34,381 nucleotides of DNA from CAZWDL01 sp964632995 (GTDB lineage Bacteria; Bacteroidota; Bacteroidia; Chitinophagales; Saprospiraceae). Shown here in pieces: positions 1 through 7,803 of the stretch. The notes below the pieces were generated by a model. The model had not been told where the DNA came from and made no database searches. It saw nothing but the letters and a program-made list of their open reading frames with translations. Both the position numbers and the translations under genes were made by a program. The stretch's first letter is position 1; each line of letters opens with the position of its first letter. Where the stretch lies: contig CAZWDL010000080.1 in assembly GCA_964632995.1 (NCBI GenBank), positions 1 through 34,381 on the forward strand, in the 5' to 3' direction.

Positions 1-413
1 CCCAGGCCCAGGCCGATACCGCCAATGAAGCCGTGCCCCAGATAGACCAGCCAGATCTCGTGCAGGTGCACGCCCAGCGCCGCAATAAAAAAGCCGCCGG
101 AAAAGCAAAGCGCCGAGGCAAACATCGCCTTGCGCGGCCCCGCGCGCTCCAGCCATTTGCCGAAAACGGCCGCCGAAGCCCCGAGGGTGACCAAAGCAAT
201 GGAGAATATCCAGCCCAGCGTCGTCAGTTCCCAGTCGGCAGGAGCGCTCTCCGTAATGCCTATGATGCGCGTCATCGGCTTGTTGAACACGCTGTAGGCA
301 TAGATCTGCCCTATACATAAATGAATGGCCAGGGCGGCGGGCGGTACGAGCCAGCGGTTATAACTGGGCTTCGCCACCGAGTGCGACCGGTCCAGGAAAG
401 AGAAAAGCGCCAT
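1..413 (-). CDS. OFA-family MFS transporter, N-terminal part (cut by window edge)
   Basis: The minus strand reads from an ATG at 413-411 to the window edge without a stop, giving about 137 residues. After a short polar N-terminus come the segment NRWLVPPAALAIHLCIGQIYAYSVF and a second long helix, then a basic GKWLERAGPRKAM loop typical of the MFS loop between helices 2 and 3, then further helices with glycine-rich stretches. The NRW-x-P...GQIYAYSVF signature is what I associate with the oxalate/formate antiporter (OFA) family of inner-membrane carriers; the substrate cannot be inferred. The rest of the gene lies outside the window. A promoter-like box lies about 40 bp upstream. The plus-strand reading frame over 33-320 is a shadow of this gene. 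Confidence 0.8.
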   Translation of the reverse strand, partial: MALFSFLDRSHSVAKPSYNRWLVPPAALAIHLCIGQIYAYSVFNKPMTRIIGITESAPADWELTTLGWIFSIALVTLGASAAVFGKWLERAGPRKAMFASALCFSGGFFIAALGVHLHEIWLVYLGHGFIGGIGLGL

Positions 414-453
414 GTTTTGTTCGTTTATCCGGAGGTTTTCTACATTGCTTTAC

Positions 454-463
454 GCAAAGTATA
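454..463 (-). promoter_or_regulatory. promoter-like TATACTTTGC box upstream of the OFA transporter
   Basis: Read on the minus strand, TATACTTTGC stands 40 bp before the transporter ATG. It resembles the Bacteroidota -7 element (TAnnTTTG), with one extra base in the spacer. The same ten bases occur at the same kind of position upstream of the antiporter gene at 4435-4444. I see no clear -33 TTG, so confidence is low. Confidence 0.35.
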
Positions 464-648
464 TTTTTAAAGGTGAAGCGGTTCGCCAAATTAAAAAACG
501 AAATGGTCTGAAGGAACATTTTACTTTTTTTTCTCAAAAGCTAATCCGGCCGGCATTAACCGACAATGGAGAAGAAATTTCTTTTTTCAAACAAGAAGAC
601 AACTCAAAAGCTGTCGCCTCTCTTTATAAGAATTACAGAGTTAGCTAA

Positions 649-839
649 CCCGGATTATTCATGGATTCATCTATCACGATGCCAAATTGCCCGCCATTCT
701 TGGGCGTCCTCCTCATTCGGTGCTCACCGTATCTGGGGATACGGCTGCGCGCCTCATTCGTGCCTGCCCGTCTGGGCGGGAGCCCAAGCCTGACAACCAC
801 TTTGGCCTCTCATGACGAAGACCCCATGAATAATCCGGG
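649..839. repeat. 191-bp nested imperfect palindrome with 16-bp terminal inverted repeats
   Basis: The left end CCCGGATTATTCATGG (649-664) is exactly the reverse complement of the right end (824-839). Inside are further nested pairs: GCCAAA (681-686) with TTTGGC (801-806), CTTGGGC (699-705) with GCCCAAG (782-788), and a central hairpin CCGTATC (727-733) with GATACGG (738-744). The element can therefore fold along its whole length. It has no coding capacity, so it is MITE-like or a structured intergenic repeat. Whether other copies exist in the genome cannot be seen here. Confidence 0.85.
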
Positions 840-979
840 CTAATTGAATATCAGCCTCTGTGAAACTCCGTGTCTCCTCCGTAAAACTCTGTGTAAAAAA
901 CACTTCTTCGAAGAAGGCTCATTTTCGTTTTCTTATCGGCCGGGAAAAATGTACATTCAGGCAAAAGCAAAACAAGCAC

Positions 980-3217
980 ATGAAACAAAGCCTGGCCCTC
1001 TGCACACTGGCTCTCCTGCTGGCCGCCTGCGCCCCTGAGCGGAAAATCACCCTTATAGAAAACGGCGCCTCCGCCTACCAGCTCATCGTCGCCGATGAGG
1101 CGGCGAAGGAAGAGTTGCGGGCTGCAGAAGAACTACAATATTATCTGGAAAAAATAAGCGGCGTGCAACTGCCGATCGTTCGCCACCCGGAAAAAGAAGA
1201 AGAGCCCGCCATTTGGGTGGGAACTGCCGGTGAAGGAGAAGCCCTGCCGGAACATCAGATCCAAATCCGGGAGCAGAATGGCGACCTGCTGATCCGGGGC
1301 GGCGGCCCCCGGGCCGTGCTGTACGCCGCCTACACCTTCCTGGAAGAAATGCTGGGCTGCCGTTTTTACAGCCCGGAAATCGAAAAGATACCTCAGCTGT
1401 CGACCCTAACCCTGCCGAAGGAACTGGACTACGCCTACATCCCGCCCATCACCACCCGGACGGTGCATTCTCAACTGTACTACAATAACCCGCGGTTTGC
1501 CGATAAGCGCAAAGTGACCTACGAGGCTTTCCCCACTTACGTGCCGGAGGCCAGGGTACACACCTTCCATCGCTTCGTACCGGAAGCGAAGTATTACGAA
1601 GATCACCCCGAATACTACGCCCTGCGGAACGGCCGCCGCATTCCCACCCAGCTTTGCCTGACCAACCCGGAGGTGCTGGAGCTTGTCAAAGATACCGTGG
1701 CGGCCCTGCTGACGCAATACCCCGAGGCGGAGGTGATCTCCGTCAGCCAGGATGACAACCAGCAGTACTGCCAGTGCGCCGCCTGTGCTGCCGTCGACGA
1801 GCGGGAAGGCTCGCCCTCCGGTACCATGGTCGCCTTTGTGAACGAGGTGGCAGCCGCCTTTCCCGACAAAACCATCTCTACGCTGGCCTACCAATACACC
1901 CGGCAGGCGCCCCGGCAGTTGAAACCGGCGGAGAATGTGCTCATCACGCTCTGCTCGATAGAGTGCGACCGCAGCGGGCCCATCGCCGAAAAGTGCCGGC
2001 CCTTCGCGGAGGACCTCATCGCCTGGGGGCAAAAGACGGATAAAGTGCGCATCTGGGATTACACCACGCAGTTTACCAACTTCCTGGCGCCTTTTCCCAA
2101 CCTGCGCACCCTGCAGCCCAACATTCAACTCTTTGCCGGCAACAATGCCGAATGGGTATTCGAGCAACACAGCCACCAGCCCAGCGAGCTCTTCGAACTG
2201 CGCTCCTACCTGACGGCCAAACTGCTCTGGAACCCACAGGCGGATTTCGACGCGCTGCTGCAGGATTTCCTCGACGGATACTACGAGGAAGCCGGACCGT
2301 ATATTGGTAAATACATCACCACCGTGCACGATGCCCTGGCGGCCGACCCCGATTTCTTCCTCTTCCTCTACGGCGATCCTTCCCAGGCATTCGACAGCTT
2401 CCTCAAACCTTCCTTGCTGAAGCAGTACGACGAGTGGATGGACGCGGCGGAAGCGGCCGTGGCCGGTAAGCCGGAAGTGCTGAATCGCGTAAAGACCGCC
2501 CGCCTGAGTATCGACTACGCCATCCTGGAAGCTTCCCGGCAGCAGCGCTCCGGGGAATTTGCGCTGGTAACTAAAGGGACGGACGGACAATTAACGACTC
2601 CCGAAAGCCTGAACCGGCGCCTGAATAACTTCCGGGAGACAACAGCCCGGGCAGGCATTACCGCCATGAACGAGATGGGCTATTCGGTCGAAGAATACCT
2701 GTCGTTCTATCAATTTACCCTTGAACGTGCGAAACAGGCAAACCTCGCGCAGGATCGCCCGGTCACCCTGCTGGAACAACCGAAGAAGTACGCCGATGAA
2801 GACCCACAGGTACTCACCGACGGCGCCCTCGGCGGCAGCAGCTTCTACGCCAACTGGCTGGGGTTTGAGGGCAATAATCTGGAAGCGGTTATTGATCTGG
2901 AGGAAGCCAGGACCTTCAGCGAAATATCAAGTGCCTTTCTCCAGGTGGTCAACCACATCGTTTTTTTCCCGGAAGGGGTATCCTACTACTATTCCAACGA
3001 TGGGGAGCATTTTGAGCTGCTGGGCCGGGTTCCCAATACCCGTCCCCTGCGGCGGGACAGTAAAGTGAATGACATCCAGGAATTTCCTCTCCGCTTTGAG
3101 CCCGTCAACGCCCGGTACCTCAAGGTGAAGGCCGACAACCTGGGTGAGGCGCCCCTATGGCACCACGGCGCAGGATTGCCCGCATGGATCTTTGCGGATG
3201 AGGTGATGCTGCGGTAA
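980..3217 (+). CDS. DUF4838-family lipoprotein with C-terminal carbohydrate-binding-like domain
   Basis: The 745-residue product starts at the ATG at 980; the frame is open upstream to 860, but only the inner ATG gives a lipoprotein signal peptide (hydrophobic LALCTLALLLAAC, lipid-attachment Cys17). Residues about 20-150 resemble the N-terminal domain that precedes family 67 and related glycosidases (AAEELQYYLEKISG, then RAVLYAAYTFLEEMLGCRFY). Residues about 190-440 fit DUF4838, with the conserved SQDDN..YCQCAAC cluster. The last about 140 residues look like an F5/8-type beta-sandwich (VLTDG...WLGF...VIDLEE...YYYSNDGEHFE...ARYLKVKA). It is likely anchored to the outer membrane or cell surface and acts on or binds a glycan; the reaction is unknown. 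It appears monocistronic. Confidence 0.85.
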   Translation: MKQSLALCTLALLLAACAPERKITLIENGASAYQLIVADEAAKEELRAAEELQYYLEKISGVQLPIVRHPEKEEEPAIWVGTAGEGEALPEHQIQIREQNGDLLIRGGGPRAVLYAAYTFLEEMLGCRFYSPEIEKIPQLSTLTLPKELDYAYIPPITTRTVHSQLYYNNPRFADKRKVTYEAFPTYVPEARVHTFHRFVPEAKYYEDHPEYYALRNGRRIPTQLCLTNPEVLELVKDTVAALLTQYPEAEVISVSQDDNQQYCQCAACAAVDEREGSPSGTMVAFVNEVAAAFPDKTISTLAYQYTRQAPRQLKPAENVLITLCSIECDRSGPIAEKCRPFAEDLIAWGQKTDKVRIWDYTTQFTNFLAPFPNLRTLQPNIQLFAGNNAEWVFEQHSHQPSELFELRSYLTAKLLWNPQADFDALLQDFLDGYYEEAGPYIGKYITTVHDALAADPDFFLFLYGDPSQAFDSFLKPSLLKQYDEWMDAAEAAVAGKPEVLNRVKTARLSIDYAILEASRQQRSGEFALVTKGTDGQLTTPESLNRRLNNFRETTARAGITAMNEMGYSVEEYLSFYQFTLERAKQANLAQDRPVTLLEQPKKYADEDPQVLTDGALGGSSFYANWLGFEGNNLEAVIDLEEARTFSEISSAFLQVVNHIVFFPEGVSYYYSNDGEHFELLGRVPNTRPLRRDSKVNDIQEFPLRFEPVNARYLKVKADNLGEAPLWHHGAGLPAWIFADEVMLR

Positions 3218-3441
3218 TGCGAAATAGTTCAATTTTATTTGAGGTGGTTCGAGGTCATTGATGCTAGCCCGGATACCGCCTTTTGGGATGAAGTGGGAAA
3301 AAACTCATAGCCTGCTCAGACCCAAAGCACCTGGACAGTCCGGAGAAGCGACAGGAAGTCGTAGCGATGCTGTTCCCTTCCCTGTTCTTTGAAGGCCTGC
3401 TGGGATTTGTCGCCAAGCTTTTCACCTTGGATTTTTTGTAA
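3218..3441 (+). pseudogene. remnant of an unidentified gene with a probable frameshift in an A6 run
   Basis: Two open stretches in different frames abut at the A run 3298-3303. The first (from about 3230) reads FYLRWFEVIDASPDTAFWD and stops at TAG 3308. The second (from about 3299) reads SDPKHLDSPEKRQEVVAMLF, continues with a hydrophobic segment (FFEGLLGFVAKLF) and stops at TAA 3439-3441. Adding one A to the run joins them into one protein-like reading of about 73 residues. Both halves have the composition of real protein. I do not recognise the family. No start codon is visible, so this is probably a fragment. The first half also happens to be in frame with the stop codon of the DUF4838 gene. 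Confidence 0.45.
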
Positions 3442-3455
3442 AAAAATGAAAATCC
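3429..3455 (-). terminator. possible terminator hairpin downstream of the antiporter gene
   Basis: GGATTTT (3429-3435) pairs with AAAATCC (3449-3455) just 4 bp past the antiporter stop codon, and runs of T and A lie in the loop. The stem is short and AT-rich, so this is only a candidate. Confidence 0.3.
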
Positions 3456-3459
3456 GGGA

Positions 3460-4383
3460 CTAAATAAAACTGTACAACCACCGCGCCAGTCCGATCAGCA
3501 CCAGTACAATTCCTTCCCACCTGGTTATGCGCCATCCCGTACGCATAAACACGAGGACGACAACAACCATAAACACGAGCGCCAGCAGGTTGGAATGAGC
3601 CTCCGGGTCTACCGGCAGTTCCTTGATCATGGCCGTCACCCCTAATACGCCGTACATGTTGAAGATATCGCTGCCCAGCAGGTTGCCCACCGATATTCCG
3701 TAATTTTCTCTCATGGCAGCAACGATGGATGTTGCCAGCTCCGGCGCCGAGGTACCCGCCGCAACGATGGTCGCGCCGATCACCCACTGAGAAATACCGG
3801 CCAGCTCCGCCAGATCGGACGCGGAGATCACCAGGAAATGAGCCCCCCCCACAATGAGGACCAGACCCAGAATCAAAATAAAGGGATCGTACCAGTTGTA
3901 ACTTTGTTCTTCCTCTACTTCGATCTCTACCGGCTCCTTGTTCCAGAATAGATGCCCCAGATAGGCAATCAACATGACCAGTAATATACTTCCCTCAACA
4001 AAGTTGAGCGCTAAGTCCCACAGAAATCCGGTCAGCATAAGAGTGCCGATTAGTAAAAATCCACCGTCCCGGATGACTACCTTGCCATTGGTGGCAAGGC
4101 TTCGGATGATAGCCGTACCGCCTAAAATGAAGCCCAGGTTAAAAATATTGGAACCAACAATATTTCCGACGGAAATATCTCCCATATCCCGAAAGGCGGC
4201 TAAAAAGGTGACGGCAAATTCCGGCGCCGAGGTGCCGGCCGCTACGATCGTCAGACCGATCACCAGCTCAGATACCCCTAACTTTCTGGCAATCCTCACC
4301 GAAGCGTCGACCATCCAGGCTGCCCCCTGTCCTATGGCAACGATAGTTATTAAGATAATGGCTATATCAGCTGCTATGCTCAT
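3460..4383 (-). CDS. calcium/sodium antiporter, CaCA family (YrbG-like)
   Basis: This 307-residue inner-membrane protein is built from two homologous halves, as is usual for the family. Each half carries the alpha-repeat ion-binding motif: GTSAPEFAVT near residue 50 and GTSAPELATS near 210. Each is followed by a GN(I/L)(V/L)GS(N/D)IFN motif, near 73 and 233. An acidic loop (EPVEIEVEEEQ, about 150-160) separates the halves. The motifs and length match bacterial K+-independent Na+/Ca2+ exchangers; the ions are inferred from the family. It is divergent from the T9SS protein gene, with about 195 bp between them. Confidence 0.93.
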   Translation of the reverse strand: MSIAADIAIILITIVAIGQGAAWMVDASVRIARKLGVSELVIGLTIVAAGTSAPEFAVTFLAAFRDMGDISVGNIVGSNIFNLGFILGGTAIIRSLATNGKVVIRDGGFLLIGTLMLTGFLWDLALNFVEGSILLVMLIAYLGHLFWNKEPVEIEVEEEQSYNWYDPFILILGLVLIVGGAHFLVISASDLAELAGISQWVIGATIVAAGTSAPELATSIVAAMRENYGISVGNLLGSDIFNMYGVLGVTAMIKELPVDPEAHSNLLALVFMVVVVLVFMRTGWRITRWEGIVLVLIGLARWLYSFI

Positions 4384-4434
4384 TTATATTTATGGATAAT
4401 CGTAGAATCAATGATCCGCTTACGCATTTTCGGT

Positions 4435-4444
4435 GCAAAGTATA
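4435..4444 (-). promoter_or_regulatory. promoter-like TATACTTTGC box upstream of the antiporter
   Basis: On the minus strand TATACTTTGC lies about 51 bp before the antiporter ATG and is identical to the box at 454-463. It is close to, but not exactly, the Bacteroidota -7 consensus TAnnTTTG. Confidence 0.35.
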
Positions 4445-4578
4445 AAAAATTGCAGTGTGTTAAAAAAACCGTTCAGTTCAGGGCATGTTTAGAACAAGTT
4501 CAGGGTTTGTTCTTTGGGATGAAAAATGACACGACCGCTTCAATTCCAAATTCTTAAAAATCCGTACCTTAAAGACGT

Positions 4579-6522
4579 ATGAGAAAGTTACCAGTCATAA
4601 TGGGAATGGCGCTGCTGTTTCTCTTCCACGCCTGCCTCCTGCCCGCCCAGGAGTCCTTCATCTGCCGGGACAACTACTACCTGGCCCTCACCGACGGCGC
4701 GGTGCTGACTACTGTTTATGAGGTAATGGTCGATCCTGGCAGCGGCAATGTGGTCTTTGACGCTCTCTCTGAAGGAACCTCCGGAGCCGACCTCAACGGC
4801 CTGGGCTATCGCTATACCGACAATTTTATTTACGGCGTCAATGCCGAGACGCTGGAATTGTACCGGGTGGGAAAAGACGGAATGGCTCAATCGCTGGGAA
4901 TACTGGAACCCAACCGCTACCTCCGCTACGTCGGCGGCGATGTCAGCCCGGACGGACGGTACCTGGTCCTGGTCGGGAACAATTCCTTTCACGACGTGGC
5001 CCTGGCCTTCATCGATTTGGATTCCCCTAATTATGATTACCGGGAACTGCGGCTGAACGGCCCCGAGGTGCGCAGCGCCGATATCGCCTTTGACCCGGCG
5101 GACGGCATACTATACGGCTTCGACGCTATCCAGCATCGGCTGGTGACCTATGATGTTAATACCGGAGAGGTGAAAAGCAACTTTCCCTCCACCGATGAAG
5201 CCATCCTCATGGGTGGCCTGTTCTTCGATTCCTTCGGACACCTGTTCGGCTACGGCGTGGTGCCAGGGGAAAACGCCCAGAAAGCTTTCTTCAGCATTGA
5301 TAAGGAGACCGGCGCCGTCAAACGCGAAACCACCGGCCCGCCCGCTTCCCGCAACGACGGCTGCTCCTGCCCCTATACCGTCGGCTTGAGGGAAACCGTC
5401 GATGCCGAATCAGTCATCCCCTGTACCCAGGTACCCATCCGCATAGAAATTGCCAACTCCTCTAAAGACCTGCAGAGAGGCCTGCGACTGGAGCAGCGCT
5501 TCCCCGAATCCTTCCGGATTGTGAATATCGACAGTCCGTTAGGGGGCGAGCTCAGCGCCGGCGGACCGGGCAGCCACTTTTTCACGCTGAAGGACCTGAC
5601 CGTGCCGCTGGGCCGGCACGAGATCATCATCACCGTAGAGCTGCAGTCCGATACCGAAGGTATACACCAACTGCAGGCCACCCTTTCCGGCCTGCCGGTG
5701 ACGCTCGGCGAGGTAGCGCTCTCCGACAATCCCGCTACTCTGGTGCAGCAGGATCCTACCCTCCTGAGCGTGAGCGAACTTAGCGTGAATTTTACGGAAG
5801 TGGAAACACAGATATGCTCCGGCAAGCCCATCGTCCTGGATCCCGGCGTCCCCGGCGCTTCCTACCGCTGGAGCGACGGCAGCACAGGACCGACGCTCAG
5901 CGTTACCCGGCCCGGCGCCTATACCGTCACCGTCAGCACCGGCTGCGAAACTGTGGAGGAGACCATCACCGTCGACGGTATCGGTCTGGAGCTCAACCTA
6001 GGGCCGGACCGGCAGGTGGAACTGGGCGCAAGCCTCAAGCTACGCCCGGAAACTACCTCCGGAACGGAAGAGCTGACCTACTTGTGGTCCAGCTCCGCCG
6101 GCGAGGTTTCCTGCCCCGACTGCTTCGAGTTATTCGCGGAACCCCGGTCCGATACCTGGTATCACCTCACCGCTACGGATACCGCCGGTTGTTTTGTGAA
6201 GGATTCGGTATTCGTACAAGTCATCAAAGACCGGCGCGTATTTCTCCCCAATGCCTTCAGCCCCAACGGCGACGGGATCAATGACCACTTCTACCTCCAG
6301 AGCAAACGCACGGAAACGGTGCTCGACTTCAAGGTCTTCGATCGCTGGGGTAACCTGCTCTTCGAAAATTCCGGTTTTTATACCAACGATCTCTCCCAGG
6401 GCTGGGACGGCCGCTTCCGGGGAAAAGCACTGCCCGGCGGGGTTTATTATTTTGCAGCATCGATCCGTTTTTTAGACAAAGAAGTGGAGAGGCTCATAGG
6501 AGAAGTGGAGATTGTAAAATAA
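4579..6522 (+). CDS. secreted beta-propeller-like protein with type B T9SS sorting domain
   Basis: The product has 647 residues. A signal peptide (MRKLPVIMGMALLFLFHACLLPAQ) is followed by about 250 residues of repeated YG.....L....G and DPADGILYGFD motifs, like the beta-propeller-like N-terminal domain of DUF6923 proteins. Next come a beta-sandwich segment (about 280-400) and PKD/Ig-like segments with paired cysteines and YRWSDGSTG and YLWSSSAG motifs (about 410-550). The last about 90 residues are the gliding-motility-associated domain: FLPNAFSPNGDGINDHF, FDRWGNLLFE, WDGRFRGKALPGGVYYF. That domain directs export across the outer membrane by the type IX secretion system. The protein is thus predicted to be surface-attached or released; its ligand is unknown. 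It appears to be a single-gene unit. Confidence 0.9.
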   Translation: MRKLPVIMGMALLFLFHACLLPAQESFICRDNYYLALTDGAVLTTVYEVMVDPGSGNVVFDALSEGTSGADLNGLGYRYTDNFIYGVNAETLELYRVGKDGMAQSLGILEPNRYLRYVGGDVSPDGRYLVLVGNNSFHDVALAFIDLDSPNYDYRELRLNGPEVRSADIAFDPADGILYGFDAIQHRLVTYDVNTGEVKSNFPSTDEAILMGGLFFDSFGHLFGYGVVPGENAQKAFFSIDKETGAVKRETTGPPASRNDGCSCPYTVGLRETVDAESVIPCTQVPIRIEIANSSKDLQRGLRLEQRFPESFRIVNIDSPLGGELSAGGPGSHFFTLKDLTVPLGRHEIIITVELQSDTEGIHQLQATLSGLPVTLGEVALSDNPATLVQQDPTLLSVSELSVNFTEVETQICSGKPIVLDPGVPGASYRWSDGSTGPTLSVTRPGAYTVTVSTGCETVEETITVDGIGLELNLGPDRQVELGASLKLRPETTSGTEELTYLWSSSAGEVSCPDCFELFAEPRSDTWYHLTATDTAGCFVKDSVFVQVIKDRRVFLPNAFSPNGDGINDHFYLQSKRTETVLDFKVFDRWGNLLFENSGFYTNDLSQGWDGRFRGKALPGGVYYFAASIRFLDKEVERLIGEVEIVK

Positions 6523-6889
6523 AATATTTCACCTCCGGTCTTTTGAGATAATTCAATTTTTATTATTGTTGAATTTCGCTACGCTAATGGAAGAATTATC
6601 GCTAAAAAGCGAAAAGCGTTGAGTGAACTCATAAGTGACAATGCAAAATAATGACCTCAGGCTTCCGCATCGAAAAGGGTGGATTTAACCTGAGCTACTT
6701 TGCTTTTGTCGGTCCCTACTAAAGGGAGCATTGAAAAAGACAAAAATTTTGCCTTTTCCCCATCCCTCAAGACATTCTATCGCAAATAAAGAAATTTTTT
6801 CTTAGTTTTAATGTATCACGAGGATGCAGAACATCATCTCCATTAAAATTTCCATGAAATCAACTCATTGATAACCAAGGCCATGGCCT
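6523..6889. other. 367-bp intergenic region upstream of the ECF sigma gene
   Basis: This AT-rich gap holds the weak hairpin at 6550-6575 and presumably the sigma-gene promoter, which I cannot pinpoint. A 23-codon open frame at 6651-6722 (ATG to TAA) has no visible ribosome site and is probably chance. No RNA gene or mobile element was recognised. Confidence 0.5.
6550..6575 (+). terminator. weak hairpin after the T9SS protein gene
   Basis: AATTCAA (6550-6556) pairs with TTGAATT (6569-6575) across a T-rich loop, 28 bp past the stop codon. The AT-rich 7-bp stem makes it a weak terminator candidate. Confidence 0.3.
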
Positions 6890-7561
6890 ATGCAGGACGA
6901 TAACCGAGCGCAACACATATGGGAATCCTTCCGGAGTGGAGATGAAGCGGCATTCGACCGGCTGTTTCACCTGTACAGCGACGCTCTGTTTTATTACGGC
7001 GCCTCCATAACCGCAGACCGGGAGTTGGTCAAAGACAGTATCCAGGAGTTATTCTGCTCTCTGTGGGAACGAAAAGGACAATGCCCGGAGGTGAAAAAAG
7101 TGAAATCTTTTTTGCTTAGCGCCCTGAGAAGAATTCTCCTGAGGAAGATCGAACAAAACAAGCGATTCATTGCCGCACAACCCGGTCAGGAAAACCTAAA
7201 CGACAGGCGACCTTCCGGGAAAACCGCCTCTTTTGAAGAAACCCTTATTCAGAAGGAAACGGAGCTCCTGGCCCAAAGTCAACTGCGAAAGGCCGTCCAA
7301 TCTCTCTCTCCACGGCAGCGGGAAGCCATTCACTTGAGGTACTTTCAAGGTCTCAGCTACGCCGAAATGGCAGAGGTAATGGCAGTTCAGAAAAACTCCG
7401 TCGGGCAATTTATCGCCCAGGCCGTGAAGGCGCTGCGCAAAAAGATGAACCGGACGAATATCGCCTTTTCGCTTTTGTTGCTTTACCTGCTCGTCGATAT
7501 CCTGATTCTTAATTCAACTCTCCTTTCATTTCATTTTTTTCTTTTTTCAAATTTTTTTTAG
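6890..7561 (+). CDS. ECF-type RNA polymerase sigma factor with hydrophobic C-terminal tail
   Basis: The 223-residue product has the two ECF regions. Region 2 spans about residues 20-62 (AAFDRLFHLYSDALFYYGAS...VKDSIQELFCSLWER). Region 4 is a helix-turn-helix at about 139-186 (LSPRQREAIHLRYFQGLSYAEMAEVM...VGQFIAQAVKALRKK). It directs RNA polymerase to target promoters. A FecR anti-sigma gene and a SusC with an STN domain follow, which is the standard arrangement for a sigma factor released by substrate binding. Unusually, the last about 33 residues (190-223) are almost entirely Leu, Ile, Phe and Ser and could form a membrane helix. The ATG at 6883 is in another frame; 6890 gives the intact region 2. 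Confidence 0.9.
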   Translation: MQDDNRAQHIWESFRSGDEAAFDRLFHLYSDALFYYGASITADRELVKDSIQELFCSLWERKGQCPEVKKVKSFLLSALRRILLRKIEQNKRFIAAQPGQENLNDRRPSGKTASFEETLIQKETELLAQSQLRKAVQSLSPRQREAIHLRYFQGLSYAEMAEVMAVQKNSVGQFIAQAVKALRKKMNRTNIAFSLLLLYLLVDILILNSTLLSFHFFLFSNFF

Positions 7562-7708
7562 CTCCCCATACACATTCCGGTATTAGCCTGCACTATATCT
7601 GGTAAGTGAGCATGCTCTAATCCATTGTCATCAACTTTTGCCGAAAAAGATCTGATGGCATTATGACGGGAGCAGGGAGAACTACACTACGGTGTTCTTC
7701 CCTTCTCC

Positions 7709-7746
7709 ATGTCCCTGCACTTTGGATTAGTGAGATGCAGGGACAT
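7709..7746. repeat. stem-loop between the sigma factor and fecR genes
   Basis: ATGTCCCTGCA (7709-7719) is the exact reverse complement of TGCAGGGACAT (7736-7746), leaving a 16-nt loop. It sits 58 bp before the fecR-type ATG in a 242-bp gap. No T-run follows, so it is more likely an mRNA structure or an operator-like palindrome than a terminator. Confidence 0.7.
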
Positions 7747-7803
7747 ATGCTTGTCGGCCTGGACGATCTCTTTTTCAGTAGCCTCTAAAATTTGACTTCA
7801 TTG

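Larger units (their letters stand above)
414..979. other. 566-bp intergenic region between the divergent OFA transporter and DUF4838 genes
   Basis: I see no credible gene here; the open frames at 412-648 and 566-793 have no recognisable protein character. The region holds the transporter promoter-like box, the long palindrome at 649-839, a low-complexity stretch at about 851-897 in which CTCTGTG, CTCCGTG and ACTCTGTG words recur, and the perfect 14-bp palindrome CTTCTTCGAAGAAG at 903-916. The DUF4838 gene is probably transcribed from the last part of this region, but no convincing promoter was seen. Confidence 0.6.

Noticed and set aside
412..648. A 78-codon plus-strand frame in the first intergenic region.
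   Set aside because: It overlaps the transporter promoter region, has no ribosome site and reads like AT-rich noncoding DNA.
649..839. The 191-bp palindrome as a tRNA or other RNA gene.
   Set aside because: Its symmetry extends to both ends and no cloverleaf or known RNA motif is present.
1406..2590. A 394-codon minus-strand frame opposite the DUF4838 gene.
   Set aside because: The plus-strand protein has conserved motifs throughout; the antisense translation looks like a shadow.
6651..6722. A 23-codon ORF in the gap before the sigma gene as a leader peptide.
   Set aside because: No ribosome site, no codon pattern typical of attenuation and no downstream terminator pair were seen.
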